Source: Siphonodentalium dalli (lineage: Eukaryota; Mollusca; Scaphopoda; Gadilida; Siphonodentaliidae). From it: 64,000 nucleotides of DNA. Every line of letters begins with the position of its first letter. The stretch's first letter is position 1. Location: assembly GCA_032622095.1 (NCBI GenBank), contig CP136066.1:51854109-51918108 (forward strand), in the 5' to 3' direction. Positions 23,901 to 33,162 of the stretch are shown piece after piece. Position numbers and translations under genes: made by a program. The notes below the pieces were generated by a model. It ran no database searches and was not told the origin of the DNA. It saw nothing but the letters and a program-made list of their open reading frames with translations.

Positions 23901-26900
23901 CAATCACCTATCTGGTGTAAAACAATATCACCTAACTGGTGTAAAACAAAATCACTTACCTGGTGTAGAGCAATATCACCTACCTGGTGTATAGACATAA
24001 TATCTTATAAATTTCCATAACAAAGTAACAAAACACAAAAACTAAAAAGGTCTCTAAAAAGGACTACCATACACATTTTTGCACTAAAACTATTAATTAT
24101 GATTAACCGTGCGCGCTGTGTCAGTGACCGGTTACCCACTCAGGCATAACTGCTATTCATAATAGCAATAAAGCTGCTTAATAGGTTTTGTGTCGAGAAC
24201 GAAATTGAATGCAACCTGGACAGAATACAATGACTTCAGTTTAGCAATAAAATGTTCGATGGTATATAAATATTAGAACGTCAGTTTGTCTATAAATGTT
24301 CCACAAGGGGGTGGGTGTCAAAACATGGCTGGAAAAACAATTTGGGGTCGCGGGTGGGTGGGTCCAAAAAGTGGTCATTGGCAAAAAAGTAGCATACGTG
24401 TCTGGAAATATTTTCCACCCCCCCCTGCTTAACTAGTTATTTTTTTGAAACCTTATTTACCAAAAATTCAAAGGAAAACTGTATTCTTTTAACCTTACTT
24501 GTAAGCCGAGCATGATTTCAGAAAGTAATTGAACCTGTAGTGCAAAAGTAATTGAATTGCATGACTTTTTGTGAACTCATGCTTTATTTTGCATTACATG
24601 CGATGTAAACAAGGACACATTACAAATTACTTTTCATTACTTGAGAAAAACTAAGCACTACCGTTACCATGTTGTTACTATGTGAAAGGCCAAAACATCG
24701 TGAAATAACAAAGAATATTATTTTTTAACCATATTTGCAATAATCTGGCAGATATAAACACCCAGTACTGTTTTCAGACATTATGTTGTTTTATGGTGAT
24801 TTTGTTCTCCAAAACGTTCTGCAAATGGCTACCAAAAAACTAAAATTTTGTTTTGTTTGTTCTCGCAGTCATGAGTTCAGATAGTAGACATAATATAGAC
24901 CCTAGTTTGATTCCTGAGCTAGATAATTCAGTGCGTTTGTTGCAAATATTTCCTGTCAAACTGTCAAATGACCGCCTCAAAAGGTCTTGCATATTTTCAA
25001 CCAAGTTTTTCCATAATTAGAACATCTCTCTCTTATTGTGAGGATAAACAGGTGTTGATATAGTATTGTAGCATATATTAGTTAAAAAGGATAATATATT
25101 TTCCTTAAAATTCACAGTTTTTTAATTGAGAATGGAGGCGCTTTCTTAGTGTTCTGAATTTCCGTTGAATTACACAAAACAGTACGTTAACAATTTGAGG
25201 GTCAATGATATGCAAACTTTGATTGTAAATCGATTATGCAACAAAGGCCAAAATTGGTTACAGCATTACTGGCACAAAGCCAGTAATTCCGCTCTGTACA
25301 GCATTCACTCTTCAAATTTCAATTCGCACATTTTTGTTTCGCAGGGGCAGTGGTAGCTGGAGTGGTCGGATCAAAAATGCCCAGATACTGCTTGTTTGGG
25401 AGCACCGTGCTGTTTGCAAACAGAATGGAAGCCACTGGCGAAGGTAATTAATTCGGGACGTGACGTCACGATAACGACATGTTGGGGTTGAGATGTAATC
25501 AGGTTCGTAACGACAGGGTGGAGTCGGAGTGGTTTTTGCAAAGGGTGTGATTGGGGATGATGTCTCACTATGCTTATAATTCTTCAAAAGTGGAATTTAA
25601 ATATCATACCTAAGACAATAATAATTTTGCGAATCAACATGAGTCGATAGAGGACGATATTTATGACAATGATACGCGAAACCAAAACCGCTCCATGCGC
25701 GGCAAACGCCAAAAAGTATTGCTCACGGTATTTTAAAAACGCAATATCCATGACCCAGATGTAGAATGACCAGGGGAATTAAAGACACACATGACAGATT
25801 TGCAGATCAATAAAAGCAAAGAAAACAGAATGCCATCTGTTGGAACGAGGATGTTGAAGACCATTCCACTCAATGCAAAAATGTTAAGTACTTCGCTTCA
25901 CAGCAGAATTATACAAATGGGGACAAAGAAAACCTGAACATTATCAAATTCCCCAAATTATGGTACATTTATGATACAATAAGATGTCCGTCATCCAGAG
26001 ATGGAGCCCAGTGGTGGCTCAGTTGGTAACGTGCATGGCACATTAGTTCAGCATAAGCCGACCAGCAATGCCGAAACTGGTTCCACACATTAAACAAAAG
26101 AGGAGACAATCAATCACCTGTGTTCAAACTCATGCCTCTCGGGGGGAGCTATTGATCCTCTTGGGTGGTATTTTGACCCTATTGAAAGGGGTACTGGTCT
26201 GGTCTGGTTTTCGAAAGGTCATGGCCAGATATGTTTTCCTATCTATATACCTTGAACACCAGCATTTTAGGTTGATTTCCACCCATTTTGTCTAATGTGC
26301 CCAGATCTTTGACTCGGCATTGATTCACATTTCGATTCGCCGTTTAGTTGTTTATACGGTTGGGAGCACAGGGGTTTGTAACGCGCTCCGTTTATTCTGT
26401 CCCTCTTCGATCCCCACCCCACCGCCATTGCCCTTATGTGCTTTCCCTATATATGCGCTGGTTTACGTAACATCGTTATATAATTATGGAGTCTACAAGT
26501 GACCAAAGGAACAATAGGAATTTACCATCTATAAACTAACCAATTTAGGTAATGTGTTCGAGCAATTGCAGCGGTGTCGGCACGTATTAATCGGTGAAGA
26601 ATTCCTCTTTGATATAATACAATTCAGTATTATAATCGAGATTGGGCCACGTTGAATATTACAATAAGTTGCTGAGTGAATGCGGAAAACATTAAACAAA
26701 TATTTTAGAATTATCAACAGTGTTCATCGATATCAAACATGTTGGCGATATGTTGATTTGTATGCACAGATAAATTATCAGCCGATAAGACCTGGTGTCA
26801 GCACTGAGCGGTAGATAAGTTAGCCGAGTGTTTTATCGACCGGACGCCAGCTCCATGCCTCTACTCAGTAACGTGACTTATTGGGTAAGCGTGACGTGGT

Positions 26901-29544
26901 GGATAAGAACGGAAAAGTAAGCAGAGCTGTATGGACCAGGGACGAGACTAAGTATTCAATCAATTTTTTATGCGAAAATGCTCGAGGGGTGGATTTTCGA
27001 GTATTGTCCGTCATTGATATTTCGAGAGACTTCAACCCGGAGAAATGATGTTATTCGGAGACGATAGTCAAAAATAAGTTTATTTCTATGGATAGAAATG
27101 GGCATTTCTGATATAATTCGTCCATCCGCCCAAGCCGACAACGGTGGCATTGCTAAATAAATAGGCTAAATGTATTAGCTTTTTGAGCGATGGTAAATTG
27201 TGTAAACTCCATTCACTCAGCCATAGTTCACTGTCAACCGAAGAGAAATACAGTTCCCATATTATTCCATTTGATATCCCATTAGATACGTCGAATTTTC
27301 AGAAAAGGGAGAGAGAGGGAGAGAGAGAAACGTTTTATCATAATTAAACTTTTTTGAAAGATTTAAGTTATTTCTGCCGCACAAGTGGTAAGTGAAATCA
27401 GTTGCTCGCTCGATATACATATAGTATTGTGATATCAGGGTGTACCGACAATTATTTGACTATGATTGTTTCGACACTTTGCGTGTGAGAATGTAAATTA
27501 TCGTTATATTTCGGATTTATGGAGGCACTAACCCAGCACGAATGTTCATTACTTCAATGTCAGTGTTTCAGTGTGCTTGAACAAATTCTCATTTTTCTAT
27601 TAAAATGTGGTGTGCTTTAACTGATATTTTCCAGAAATTAGATACTATGAAATTCCGAAGTTTAGTATACACGCGCACAGAATATCGCCCTACTAAAATA
27701 AAACAAAATGAATGGAAATTTGCAAGGCAATATTCCAGCTTTGTGAACGTACAGCCTCAATGTATTCATATACATTAAACATTCATACCACACCGAGGCA
27801 ACGTCATTATACTAATTAGTAAATGTCTTTTCCGCAGCTATGAAGATACATATAAGCAAAGCTACTGTTGAGAAACTTGATCAGAATGGTTTCTACTGGT
27901 ATACGTCACGGGGACTTACAGAAGTTGTAAAGGTAAAATTACAAATCGACAGCTATAGAATTATCGGATTCAGCGAGAACAAAAAGTCCCGTTGTCGGCA
28001 CGAAGTGACAGCGTTCATTGTCACTGTTATCATGATATGGTAACGATAAAGACCATTTCTGTGGAAAGTTGAAAACTTAAATCGCTGTCACTTCGGCTGT
28101 TATCTTGCATGGCCAAAGGTATTGACGTCAAATGAACATTAATAAAGGTAGAATTACAGCCAATAATTCAATTCCAATTGAACAGAAGTCATTTTAAAAT
28201 TAATAGACGTCAATTGTAAATTAATAGTGGTCTAATTACAGTAAGTAATTCAACTCCAACATAACAGAAGTCATTTTCAAATTAACAAGCGTCAAATTTA
28301 ACTTAATAAAAGTCGAATTACAGCCACTAAGTTAATTCAACTTAACAATGTCATTTTAGAATCAATATACGCATTTTTTTTAAATCAATAGACGTATGTA
28401 CCAAAACCACTATCAATAGTAATCATGCAAAGTGGAAGAACTCTATCATGAAAATAAAATTTGTTTGAATATTAATAAACGTGTTCGATAACTCTATCTT
28501 AGATTTGTGAACACGTGGAACAAGCTCTCACATCGTTATATCAATAACAACATACATGAAACACAGAACACACAACTAGACACCAGAAACAAAATACAAC
28601 TTATTGCATATATGTAATCTGGAACTCTGGAGATGCGTGACTAGCCGGTTGGTTGAGCCGGGTCAACTCAACCACCCGTCTTGAAGAGATGTATGAACAA
28701 AGAGGACCATGAGCTAATGTATATCCGCAGGTCGATGCCTTAGATGACCAAATATCCCCAGGACTCATGCACTACACATGATGGGATGCACCCACGGCAA
28801 ACAGTGCAACATTAGGGGGTCCTTACCACCTCGCAGTGGGGCGGTAGGCATATTCTACACCCGGGGCCCACGCGGGGAGTTTGTATTTCCATGCACGTAC
28901 TACCTCGACGCTGTGAAAACTTGTTACACGTGTTCATAACTCCACGATAGAGTCATCTAACACTACAACAAATGCATGCTTTATTATTAATGGTATATAA
29001 CAAATAGTTGACAGCAACAATATATATATATATTATTTTGGGACTTCAAAGTGTGTCCGTTTGGCGTGGCCAGCTTGGAATTGCCAACCAGAAATTCTGG
29101 GGAATTTCCACTTGGGTTGAATATGTCCAACTGATACCTCCAGTTCCTGCTGTTGGAAGTTTCCAATTTGCCAACCTATGATTGGAAAGGTTCCAACTGA
29201 TGGTCATATCAGTCCAAACATTTAACATGAAGTAGGAACATATTTGACGTTTGGTCTAAAACGACAAATTTCACACATAATACGGGTTGGAATATCAAAC
29301 CATCTGAACAATTACACCTATAACTGTTTTGAACTTCCAAATAGTGTTGTGTCAGGCATTTTGAGATTGTGTGGACATTTAACCTCCATATGACGATTAC
29401 ACATTTTGAGATTCACATTTGTTTCCACAGGGAGCCGAGCCGGAGGAAACATACTGGCTGGAGGGCAAGCATGGTTACGAACCACGTGGACGCAAAGAAA
29501 GCTGGGAGTCAGGATTCGCTTCCACGTATTCAGATGAAGACTGA
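10859..29544 (+). CDS. NIT-domain receptor guanylate cyclase (six coding exons)
   Basis: Joining the exons at 10859-11926, 16765-17129, 22200-22414, 25345-25443, 27838-27932 and 29431-29544 gives 1956 nt, a predicted 651-residue membrane guanylate cyclase that would make cGMP from GTP. Domain order: basic cytosolic tail 1-60; membrane helix about 64-89; extracellular NIT-like domain about 105-345 with the family motif LQKERGSS at 115-122 and NxT sequons; second membrane helix about 362-384; helical linker about 390-445; catalytic domain about 446-612. Metal-binding D453 and D497, guanine-selecting E493 and C565, and R576 are present. The Asn usual in NTASR is L572, and Asp of GDTV is S569. 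NIT domains are nitrate/nitrite sensors in bacteria; animal NIT cyclases have been linked to nitric-oxide signalling. No haem (HNOX), kinase-homology or ligand-binding ANF domain is seen. Confidence 0.93.
12268..12662 (+). repeat. dispersed repeat family C, copy 3 (intron 1)
   Basis: Well-preserved copy within intron 1. It shares TATTCGCTTTTGAATTTTTC, AATAGGTCGATAAATAATTG, TTCCTGATATGGTAGCAATA and GTTTATTTATCGACCTATCG with the copies at 2153 and 37996. It begins near ATGGCGGTTTGCGCC and ends near GAGCCATGGCCGTTTAA, weakly inverted relative to each other. Confidence 0.75.
12663..13499. other. intron 1 sequence, nothing recognised
   Basis: AT-rich intronic sequence. It contains a 34-bp tandem duplication at 13180-13247 (AGTTAACAAAAGTACGGCCA core), perfect over most of its length, and nothing else I can support. 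Confidence 0.5.
13500..14970 (+). repeat. degenerate ~145-bp tandem array (dimeric) in intron 1
   Basis: About ten diverged units of roughly 120-155 bp, marked by an ACCAAAC/TTGATA block followed by TTCTTCTCC or ATCTCCATGATA and then GTGTGGTTTAAAGATGTCAA. Two unit types tend to alternate, giving a ~285-bp dimer. One has GTCAAAAGTGGCGCC and GAGTCAGGGGTG. The other has ATTGGTGCCGTT and GTGAGAGATGGGG. Period and identity are too variable for a recent expansion. Short open frames here are by-products. Confidence 0.75.
15176..15957 (+). mobile_element. family E repeat, copy 1 (intron 1)
   Basis: Begins CTAGAAGGTGGACCGACTTC after a TA-rich site and ends in an AGACAGACACACACAC microsatellite and TTCCAAAATTTATAATAGA. 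The body is internally repetitive: TTTGACCTTGAATTGACC, AAGGTCAAGGTCAGG, CCGTCCAAAACACT and CCACATACCAAGTTTCATCG recur. It has the head and microsatellite tail of a retroposon, but I see no tRNA promoter or reverse transcriptase. Several open frames on both strands are shadows of this repetition. Confidence 0.8.
15958..16724 (+). mobile_element. family E repeat, copy 2, head-to-tail with copy 1
   Basis: Starts again at CTAGAAGGTGACCCGACTTC directly after the tail of copy 1 and ends in ACAGACAGACAAACATACAG, then (TA)n and (TC)n tracts. The head is shortened by a deletion after TCCGGGCTTTGACC. With copy 1 it contains about sixteen exact TCAAGGTCA words counted on both strands. Its tail ends about 40 bases before exon 2 of the cyclase gene. 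Related copies lie at 62755 and 63238. Confidence 0.8.
16711..16726 (+). promoter_or_regulatory. decoy splice acceptor before exon 2
   Basis: The repeat-derived tract ATCTCTCTCTCTCTAG reads as a strong polypyrimidine tract plus AG. The coding acceptor (CTTGAATCTTGCAG, AG at 16763-16764) is 38 bases downstream and has a weaker tract. Splicing at the decoy would add 38 bases, shift the frame and meet a TGA at 16745-16747. Function is inference. Confidence 0.5.
16765..17129 (+). CDS. NIT cyclase coding exon 2: TM2, signalling helix, catalytic start
   Basis: Encodes residues 357-477 plus two bases of codon 478. A hydrophobic helix (362-384) is followed by a charged helical linker with [12 protein letters not shown] (415-426), the pattern found before animal cyclase domains, then FFSDIVGFT (450-458) with metal-binding D453. 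LLNGLY (472-477) stands where LLNDLY is usual. The donor is ATTA|GTGAGT. The acceptor after CTTGCAG keeps phase 0 with exon 1. Confidence 0.93.
17700..18065 (+). repeat. diverged relative of repeat family D (intron 2)
   Basis: Shares the layout of family D (GCCCGCGCAATTCAAAG, then a TATTTCAGAATCGAATAA block) but with GCATATAAAGCTTAT and CCCATATAGAGCTTATTTC words in direct and inverted order. It lies just upstream of a clearer copy and is probably an older subfamily member. Confidence 0.5.
18270..18788 (+). mobile_element. repeat family D, full palindromic copy (intron 2)
   Basis: About 519 bp with inverted ends: GCGCAAATACGCACATAATC at the left, and GCGTATTTCCGCGAAGAT closing it at the right. 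Subterminal ATAATGTGAAATAG blocks are also inverted. A second inner pair around TCGATAATGTGCTG makes it a nested palindrome. No coding capacity: a non-autonomous element. Confidence 0.75.
18828..18990 (+). repeat. repeat family D, inner fragment
   Basis: Carries ATTGTCCGCACACAATCTAC, ATGAGGCGATTTAAGCAGAT and GGGGAACAGGCTGACC, which match the inner part and right shoulder of the family at 1385-1690. Confidence 0.6.
19205..19557 (+). repeat. repeat family D, partial copy (intron 2)
   Basis: Contains CCGCACATTATCTGCTTACA, TAATGAGGCGATTCTAAGCA, a TGTCCATTATCTGCCTATTT block and the terminal GATTATGTGCGTATTTGAGC. The left end is missing. Confidence 0.7.
19626..21751. mobile_element. 2.1-kb inverted-repeat element with GC-rich core (intron 2)
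   Basis: The ends GGTCCGATTCGGCATCTC and GAGATGCCGATTCGGACC are inverted. Each is followed inward by AAACTAGGTTTTA-type short repeats (19.64-19.82 and 21.67-21.73 kb). The core, 20.28-21.43 kb, is a GC-rich array of diverged ~170-bp units in both orientations, marked by CGGGTGGTACCACC, GGGTATTTGGGCGGGCCACC and CAAATTGACCGAAAGAGACA. The best inverted pair spans about 20505-20830. No transposase is visible. Long open frames on both strands come from the GC-rich repeats. Confidence 0.75.
21752..22199. other. intron 2, end
   Basis: Three copies of a 14-bp CGGACCATACATT-type word (21745-21783) abut the preceding element. The rest is AT-rich and ends in TTCTTCCCCCTAG, the acceptor for exon 3. Confidence 0.5.
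22200..22414 (+). CDS. NIT cyclase coding exon 3: catalytic domain, middle
   Basis: Completes codon 478 (Tyr) and encodes residues 479-549 plus one base of codon 550. LFDEIIERH and [15 protein letters not shown] match the core of class III cyclases. E493 is the guanine-selecting Glu and D497 the second metal ligand. [10 protein letters not shown] ends the exon at TCAG|GTGAGT. The acceptor is TTCTTCCCCCTAG. Confidence 0.94.
22980..24665. repeat. inverted TAATGCATTACTTT-type blocks, possible hAT-like element (intron 3)
   Basis: Two low-complexity blocks (22980-23130 and 24505-24665) are rich in TTGCATTACTTTT and AAAAGTAAT words in opposite orientation, a style of terminus common in hAT-type elements. 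Between them at 23883-24003 is a short array of four to five ~27-bp units with CACCTAYCTGGTGTAAAACA. Boundaries and target duplication cannot be fixed by eye. Confidence 0.4.
25345..25443 (+). CDS. NIT cyclase coding exon 4: catalytic loop
   Basis: Completes Gly550 and encodes residues 551-582 plus one base of codon 583. [18 protein letters not shown] is close to the family consensus, with C565 the guanine-selecting Cys. The next residues are [12 protein letters not shown], where the family usually has DTVNTASRMEST, so D becomes S569 and the catalytic N becomes L572, while R576 is kept. The acceptor is TTTGTTTCGCAG and the donor GAAG|GTAATT. Confidence 0.93.
26005..26420 (+). mobile_element. 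tRNA-derived SINE-like sequence (intron 4)
   Basis: AGTGGTGGCTCAGTTGGTAA (26007-26026) contains a perfect polymerase III A box (TGGCTCAGTTGG). A poor B-box-like GGTTCCACA follows at about 26082. A second tRNA-like stretch, with GTAACGCGCTCCG then CTTCGATCCCC, lies at 26379-26412. This suggests an old SINE or two fused remnants. Folding as a tRNA gene is not supported. Confidence 0.4.
26421..27837. other. rest of intron 4
   Basis: AT-rich sequence with a short GAGAGAGGGAGAGAGAGA tract at about 27307-27328. No gene or repeat that I recognise. It ends in CTTTTCCGCAG, the acceptor of exon 5. Confidence 0.5.
27838..27932 (+). CDS. NIT cyclase coding exon 5: catalytic domain, C-terminal part
   Basis: Completes Ala583 and encodes residues 584-614. 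MKIHIS, the Leu/Gly spacing that follows, and RGLTEVVK match the end of class III cyclase domains, where the consensus continues into KGKG. The donor AAG|GTAAAA is phase 0. Reading through shows the spliced form is the sensible one. Confidence 0.9.
27960..28090 (+). repeat. repeat family C fragment (intron 5)
   Basis: ATCATGATATGGTAACGATA followed by GTGGAAAGTTGAAAAC and a TGTCACTT block matches the central part of family C in order, at lower identity. Confidence 0.45.
28139..28385 (+). repeat. 82-bp tandem repeat, 3 copies (intron 5)
   Basis: Units start near 28139, 28222 and 28304. Each contains TAATAAARGTCGAATTACAG, then CAACTTAACAGAAGTCATTT and a TTAATAGACGTCAA block. Identity between units is moderate. 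Confidence 0.75.
28620..28935. other. GC-richer island of unknown nature (intron 5)
   Basis: About 315 bp that is clearly richer in G and C than the sequence around it, with AGTGGGGCGGTAGGCA, CCCGGGGCCCACGCGGGG and a small hairpin around GGTTGAGCCGGG. Related words, ACGTGTTCGATAACTC (about 28480) and ACGTGTTCATAACTC (about 28938), lie on either side in the same orientation, as insertion duplicates might. It could be a retroposon or an embedded RNA gene. I do not recognise it. Confidence 0.35.
29220..29370 (+). repeat. dispersed repeat family I (intron 5)
   Basis: TTTGGTCTAAAACGACAAAT and GGAATATCAAACCATCTGAA recur at 33760-34030. Shorter relatives are near 23160 and 39360-39460. No coding capacity. 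Confidence 0.55.
29431..29544 (+). CDS. NIT cyclase coding exon 6: C-terminus
   Basis: Encodes residues 615-651 and the TGA at 29542-29544. [13 protein letters not shown] supplies the conserved TYWL that closes the cyclase domain. A short charged tail ending SDED follows. The acceptor is TTTGTTTCCACAG. I found no convincing AATAAA within the next 1 kb, so the 3' end of the transcript is not placed. Confidence 0.92.
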   Translation, partial: GAEPEETYWLEGKHGYEPRGRKESWESGFASTYSDED

Positions 29545-30439
29545 ATTATATATCGAACTGGGTTTGCGCTGCCACTTGCCAAATTTGCCAATGGCAAAAA
29601 TAATTCACATTTGGCAAAAAATATTTTCATTTGGTAAAAGTTTTGGCAAGTCACTTTTTAATTCCTCAAGCAATTTGAAAAATAGTTGTCAATCAATAAT
29701 ATTAATTTCGGGAAACTCTTTCTACATAATTATATTAGTGGTGTTTTATAAGGTCTAGGGAAAGTTAACACCTTTATTAAGATGCAGTTAATCTAGCATT
29801 AGTACTGATGGTTGGAGGGATTACTAATCCTCCTGTGATGTGCCTTCTGATTGATAAACCATTCTACCATTGTATTTTTCGGTGATTGGCTTATTGTTGT
29901 ATGATAAACTACAATAGAGATGCGATTATAATTATTATTAACTAACTGCTTTTCTATCGATATCAAAAGTCGATCAAACCGCGATTGTCGAAATATAAGA
30001 CTAAAGGTTGCAGAAAATGATACTATCAGGGATAGCAATTGGCAATTGCTAAAATAATTTGGCAAAAATTATTTTCATTTGGCAAAAGTTAATTTCGGTC
30101 CAGCGCGGACACTGGTATCGAACTGCTGGTGTGTGATGAACGAACGAATATTTTATTATAGTGACATGTGTGTATAGTGTATACAAAACATCACATACAG
30201 GTGATAACAATGTCGAGTAACAAAATAACAACACACCCGGCCAATAAGGCCTATAAGTCACTTTAAACAAAATAATAAAGAAAATTGTTGTGCACATTCA
30301 TGGGATAGAAAAGGTTTTGCTAAGAAGATCTTGTCTTTTTTGATAAGCACTATAAAGAAAGTGCTATCAAATGCGATAATAGTTATAGCCCCATATTGCG
30401 AAGAAAAATAGGGGATTTACAATATAGTTTATTTGCTTT
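29545..30439. other. 3' flank of the cyclase gene
   Basis: AT-rich. It contains TTTGCCAAATTTGCCAATGG-type words at 29575-29660 and a related TTTGGCAAAA block at 30056-30092. It probably includes the 3' UTR. Nothing else recognised. Confidence 0.45.
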
Positions 30440-31075
30440 ATCCATTCGTCTTTCATTATGGCTCAGCCATGGGTTATCAAATCTGAACACCATTTGGCGC
30501 GTGTGGTTGCCATTAGTGGCATTTACAGACGAGGGCCCGATGACGTTGTTCACATTGCGGTTCTAGAGTTGTCTTTCTTCGATTGTTTGGCTGAACATGA
30601 TAGTTTTCTGTACAACCGGACATTTATCTCGGTCATGGGTTATCGGATCTGAATAAAATGTACGATTGAGGTTTGCCATCAGGAGTATTATCGAAGAGGG
30701 CACAACGAGGTTGCTTGCCTATCGGTTTGGAGTTATCGTTCTTTGTTTATCTTAAATTGGTGTTTTTCTGTCCATCTGGTGAGTTATCTAGGCTATGTGT
30801 ATTTTGAGTTAAATTTATATAGATCAATGGCGTTAAAAGTGCTTTCAAATTAAGTTGTTCACATTTTTGTTCCGGAGTCATTTTTATTTATTTATCTAGA
30901 CATGGTAGTTTGCTGTCCATCTGGGCATTCATCTAGGCTACGGGTATTTTGAATGAAATTTCATATTGATCATTGACGTCAGAATTGCTTTCAAATTAAA
31001 TTCTTCATCTTTTTATTCCATAGTTATCTTTATTTGTTTATCTAGAAATGATGGTGTTCTGTCCTTCGGATATCA
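30440..31075 (+). repeat. degenerate ~150-bp tandem repeat, ~4 units
   Basis: Units recur near 30604, 30764, 30909 and 31049, marked by TTCTGTCCATCTGG, a CATTTATCTMGG-like block, GGGTATTTTGAATGAAAT and GCTTTCAAATTAA. Identity falls toward the left. The 64-codon open frame at its start lies within the repeat. Confidence 0.6.
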
Positions 31076-32200
31076 ATGAAATGTAGTACGGGATGTTCAC
31101 GTTACAGCGCATTTCAAAGAAAATGTTGGTATGATGTTCGTATTTTCCATTTCCATCTTATGCCCTATCTTATCTGCATTATGTTTTCATCAAGTTTGGA
31201 TTTTGCATTATAATATTATATGATTTTGAGATGAAATATTGTTTAACCCTTTTTTTACTAAATACTAATTGAAACGGCCACTAAACTTATTATCTTAACA
31301 TTTCCAATCATTATATAGGAATCTTTCTGCACTTGTATTCGTTCATTTGTCCAAAGTTATCGACTGCGAAAATACAAAAATGTCGTCATGAGCATGATTC
31401 ATAAAATGGTTTGTTTTTGCTATATATCCAAGAGTAGTGGCTATAAACATAGAATGTATACGAGAGAAGGAACTGAAGAGTAGACATTCATTCGGTGACT
31501 TGAATAAATATTAACAAATCTCGAATTTTAGATATATCGCACATGGGATTTAGTTGATTAATCAATATGCACGAGTATTATCCTCGGTTGATACATTACT
31601 ATAATCTAAAGTGCATTAGCGCATTCGGAGAGCTTCCTCCATATTTGCCCAGTCAGTACCAACAAGAAAAATGACTTATTACACACATATCGCAATGTGT
31701 CGGTTGATTACGTTACTTCATCCTACGTAATATATTCACCATTATATCATGCTGGCCTGTTAGATTGACCAATGAGAATGTAGATCCACTGAGAGGAGAT
31801 GAGGAAATATTAGGTTCACCGTGATTGACATCGACCCCATGTTGAAAGCCCCAGGGTGGTATATGGATTCACATGGGGTCGATATATACCATAGTGTTGG
31901 AACTCTGCCGCCTCGGGGATAATTTTGGTGTATTTTGCCACCAAGAAAAGGGAAATCTGTCGGAAATCATGCTCTGCGAATTTAAAGACATAGTACTATG
32001 TACAAATAACCTGCATGTGATATATTTGAGGAACTGTAAAAACTCATAAATTAATTATCGAACTCAATTTGTTGTCATACTTCTGGTGATTCGCTATTGA
32101 CTCAATACGTTGACGTTCAACGCCCATGGTGCGTCATTGTGACGTACCACTGAATTTCCTACAAGTAATTAAAATTCTCACCTGGAAAGAATGATAAAAT
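31076..32200. other. intergenic, nothing recognised
   Basis: AT-rich. It contains a 13-bp inverted pair (ATCGACCCCATGT / ACATGGGGTCGAT) at about 31829-31883 and nothing else I can support. Confidence 0.5.
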
Positions 32201-32341
32201 CGTTACAGCACTCCTTTTGTCGGATATGGTGTCATATGAGGCGCAGCAAAATTAATATCGGGCTCGGCTAGCGCCTCGCAAGATATTAATCTTTCTTCGC
32301 CTCATATGACACCATATCCGGCAACAACTCGCCCTGTAACG
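32201..32341. repeat. hairpin, ~60-nt arms
   Basis: GTTACAG ... CGGATATGGTGTCATATGAG on the left pairs with its inverse on the right (ending CTGTAAC). The inner arms share GATATTAAT-type sequence around a GCCTCGCAAG loop. It is a compact foldback unit without coding capacity. Confidence 0.8.
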
Positions 32342-32710
32342 TATAAAATGCGCCACTTATGACACTAGAGCGCTGCCGATAGCATGCGTGACGTTAGCTG
32401 ATGGCATACAGCAGTAATCCAATGTCGTATGGTATTGAGTAGATTAGTAATTAACATGAAAACCAAATAAACAGTTGTTTGCTACTAAGGAATGTTGACC
32501 GGTGGTGTGTAATAAACACAAAACCACAGGCGTGCGAAAGAGTTGAACTTTTTGCACTAATATTATGGCAAGTTACAACTCGAACCTACTGGCTCTTCCG
32601 GTGACACTGGGCAACAAAAAACTCAGAGCGTAAACCAATTTGCGTCATTCTATCTAGTTATTCTAATTCAGCCCTCAGCAAGTTACATAGGACAATACTT
32701 TTTCGTGATT

Positions 32711-33162
32711 AAAGGCCCACTTAATTTTCGAACCCCCAGATTACTTTATATAAAATATATGTCATATTATATACCATTTGAAAGAGGAAGCTCCAAAACA
32801 TTGTATTATCAACTTATCCGGTGTAATAAACTGTGGACATGTTGTTTTTGTTGAGTTTTGTCATCAAGATTGAAGTAATAATCAGTATTGCTTTCAATGC
32901 AGGGGGAATAACTCTATATTAAAGATAGAGTTCTTCCCCTTTCATTAAAAAAGTTTGAATTATGTTACATTCTGGATGCAAGAGGGGGGAGTCTTCAGTA
33001 GTTTTCTATTTCTCTGTGGGCATCTTCTGAGACACAGACGTTTCAAATGGTGATGAATTATAGTATTTTAATCATATTTTATGCCATAGATTGTTATTAA
33101 AACCGTATATCAAGTCACTATAAAAAATAATCGGAGACTCGAAAATTAAGTGGGCCTTTAAA
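32711..33162. mobile_element. 452-bp MITE with TTAA-like borders
   Basis: The ends AGGCCCACTTAATTTTCGA and the inverse are nearly perfect for about 20 bp and continue with weaker similarity inward. TTAA lies outside both ends (TTAA|AGGCCC and GGGCCT|TTAA), which fits piggyBac-type target choice, but TTAA is palindromic and could also be part of the inverted repeat. No coding capacity. Confidence 0.7.

Noticed and set aside
25590-25860. Minus-strand stop-free hydrophobic stretch in intron 4, possible membrane-protein relic
   Set aside because: About 60 codons without an intact start, splice sites or a recognisable family. This is within chance expectation for AT-rich DNA.
26007-26090. Functional tRNA gene
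   Set aside because: The A box is good, but the B box is poor and too distant, and no cloverleaf can be drawn. It fits a SINE head better.
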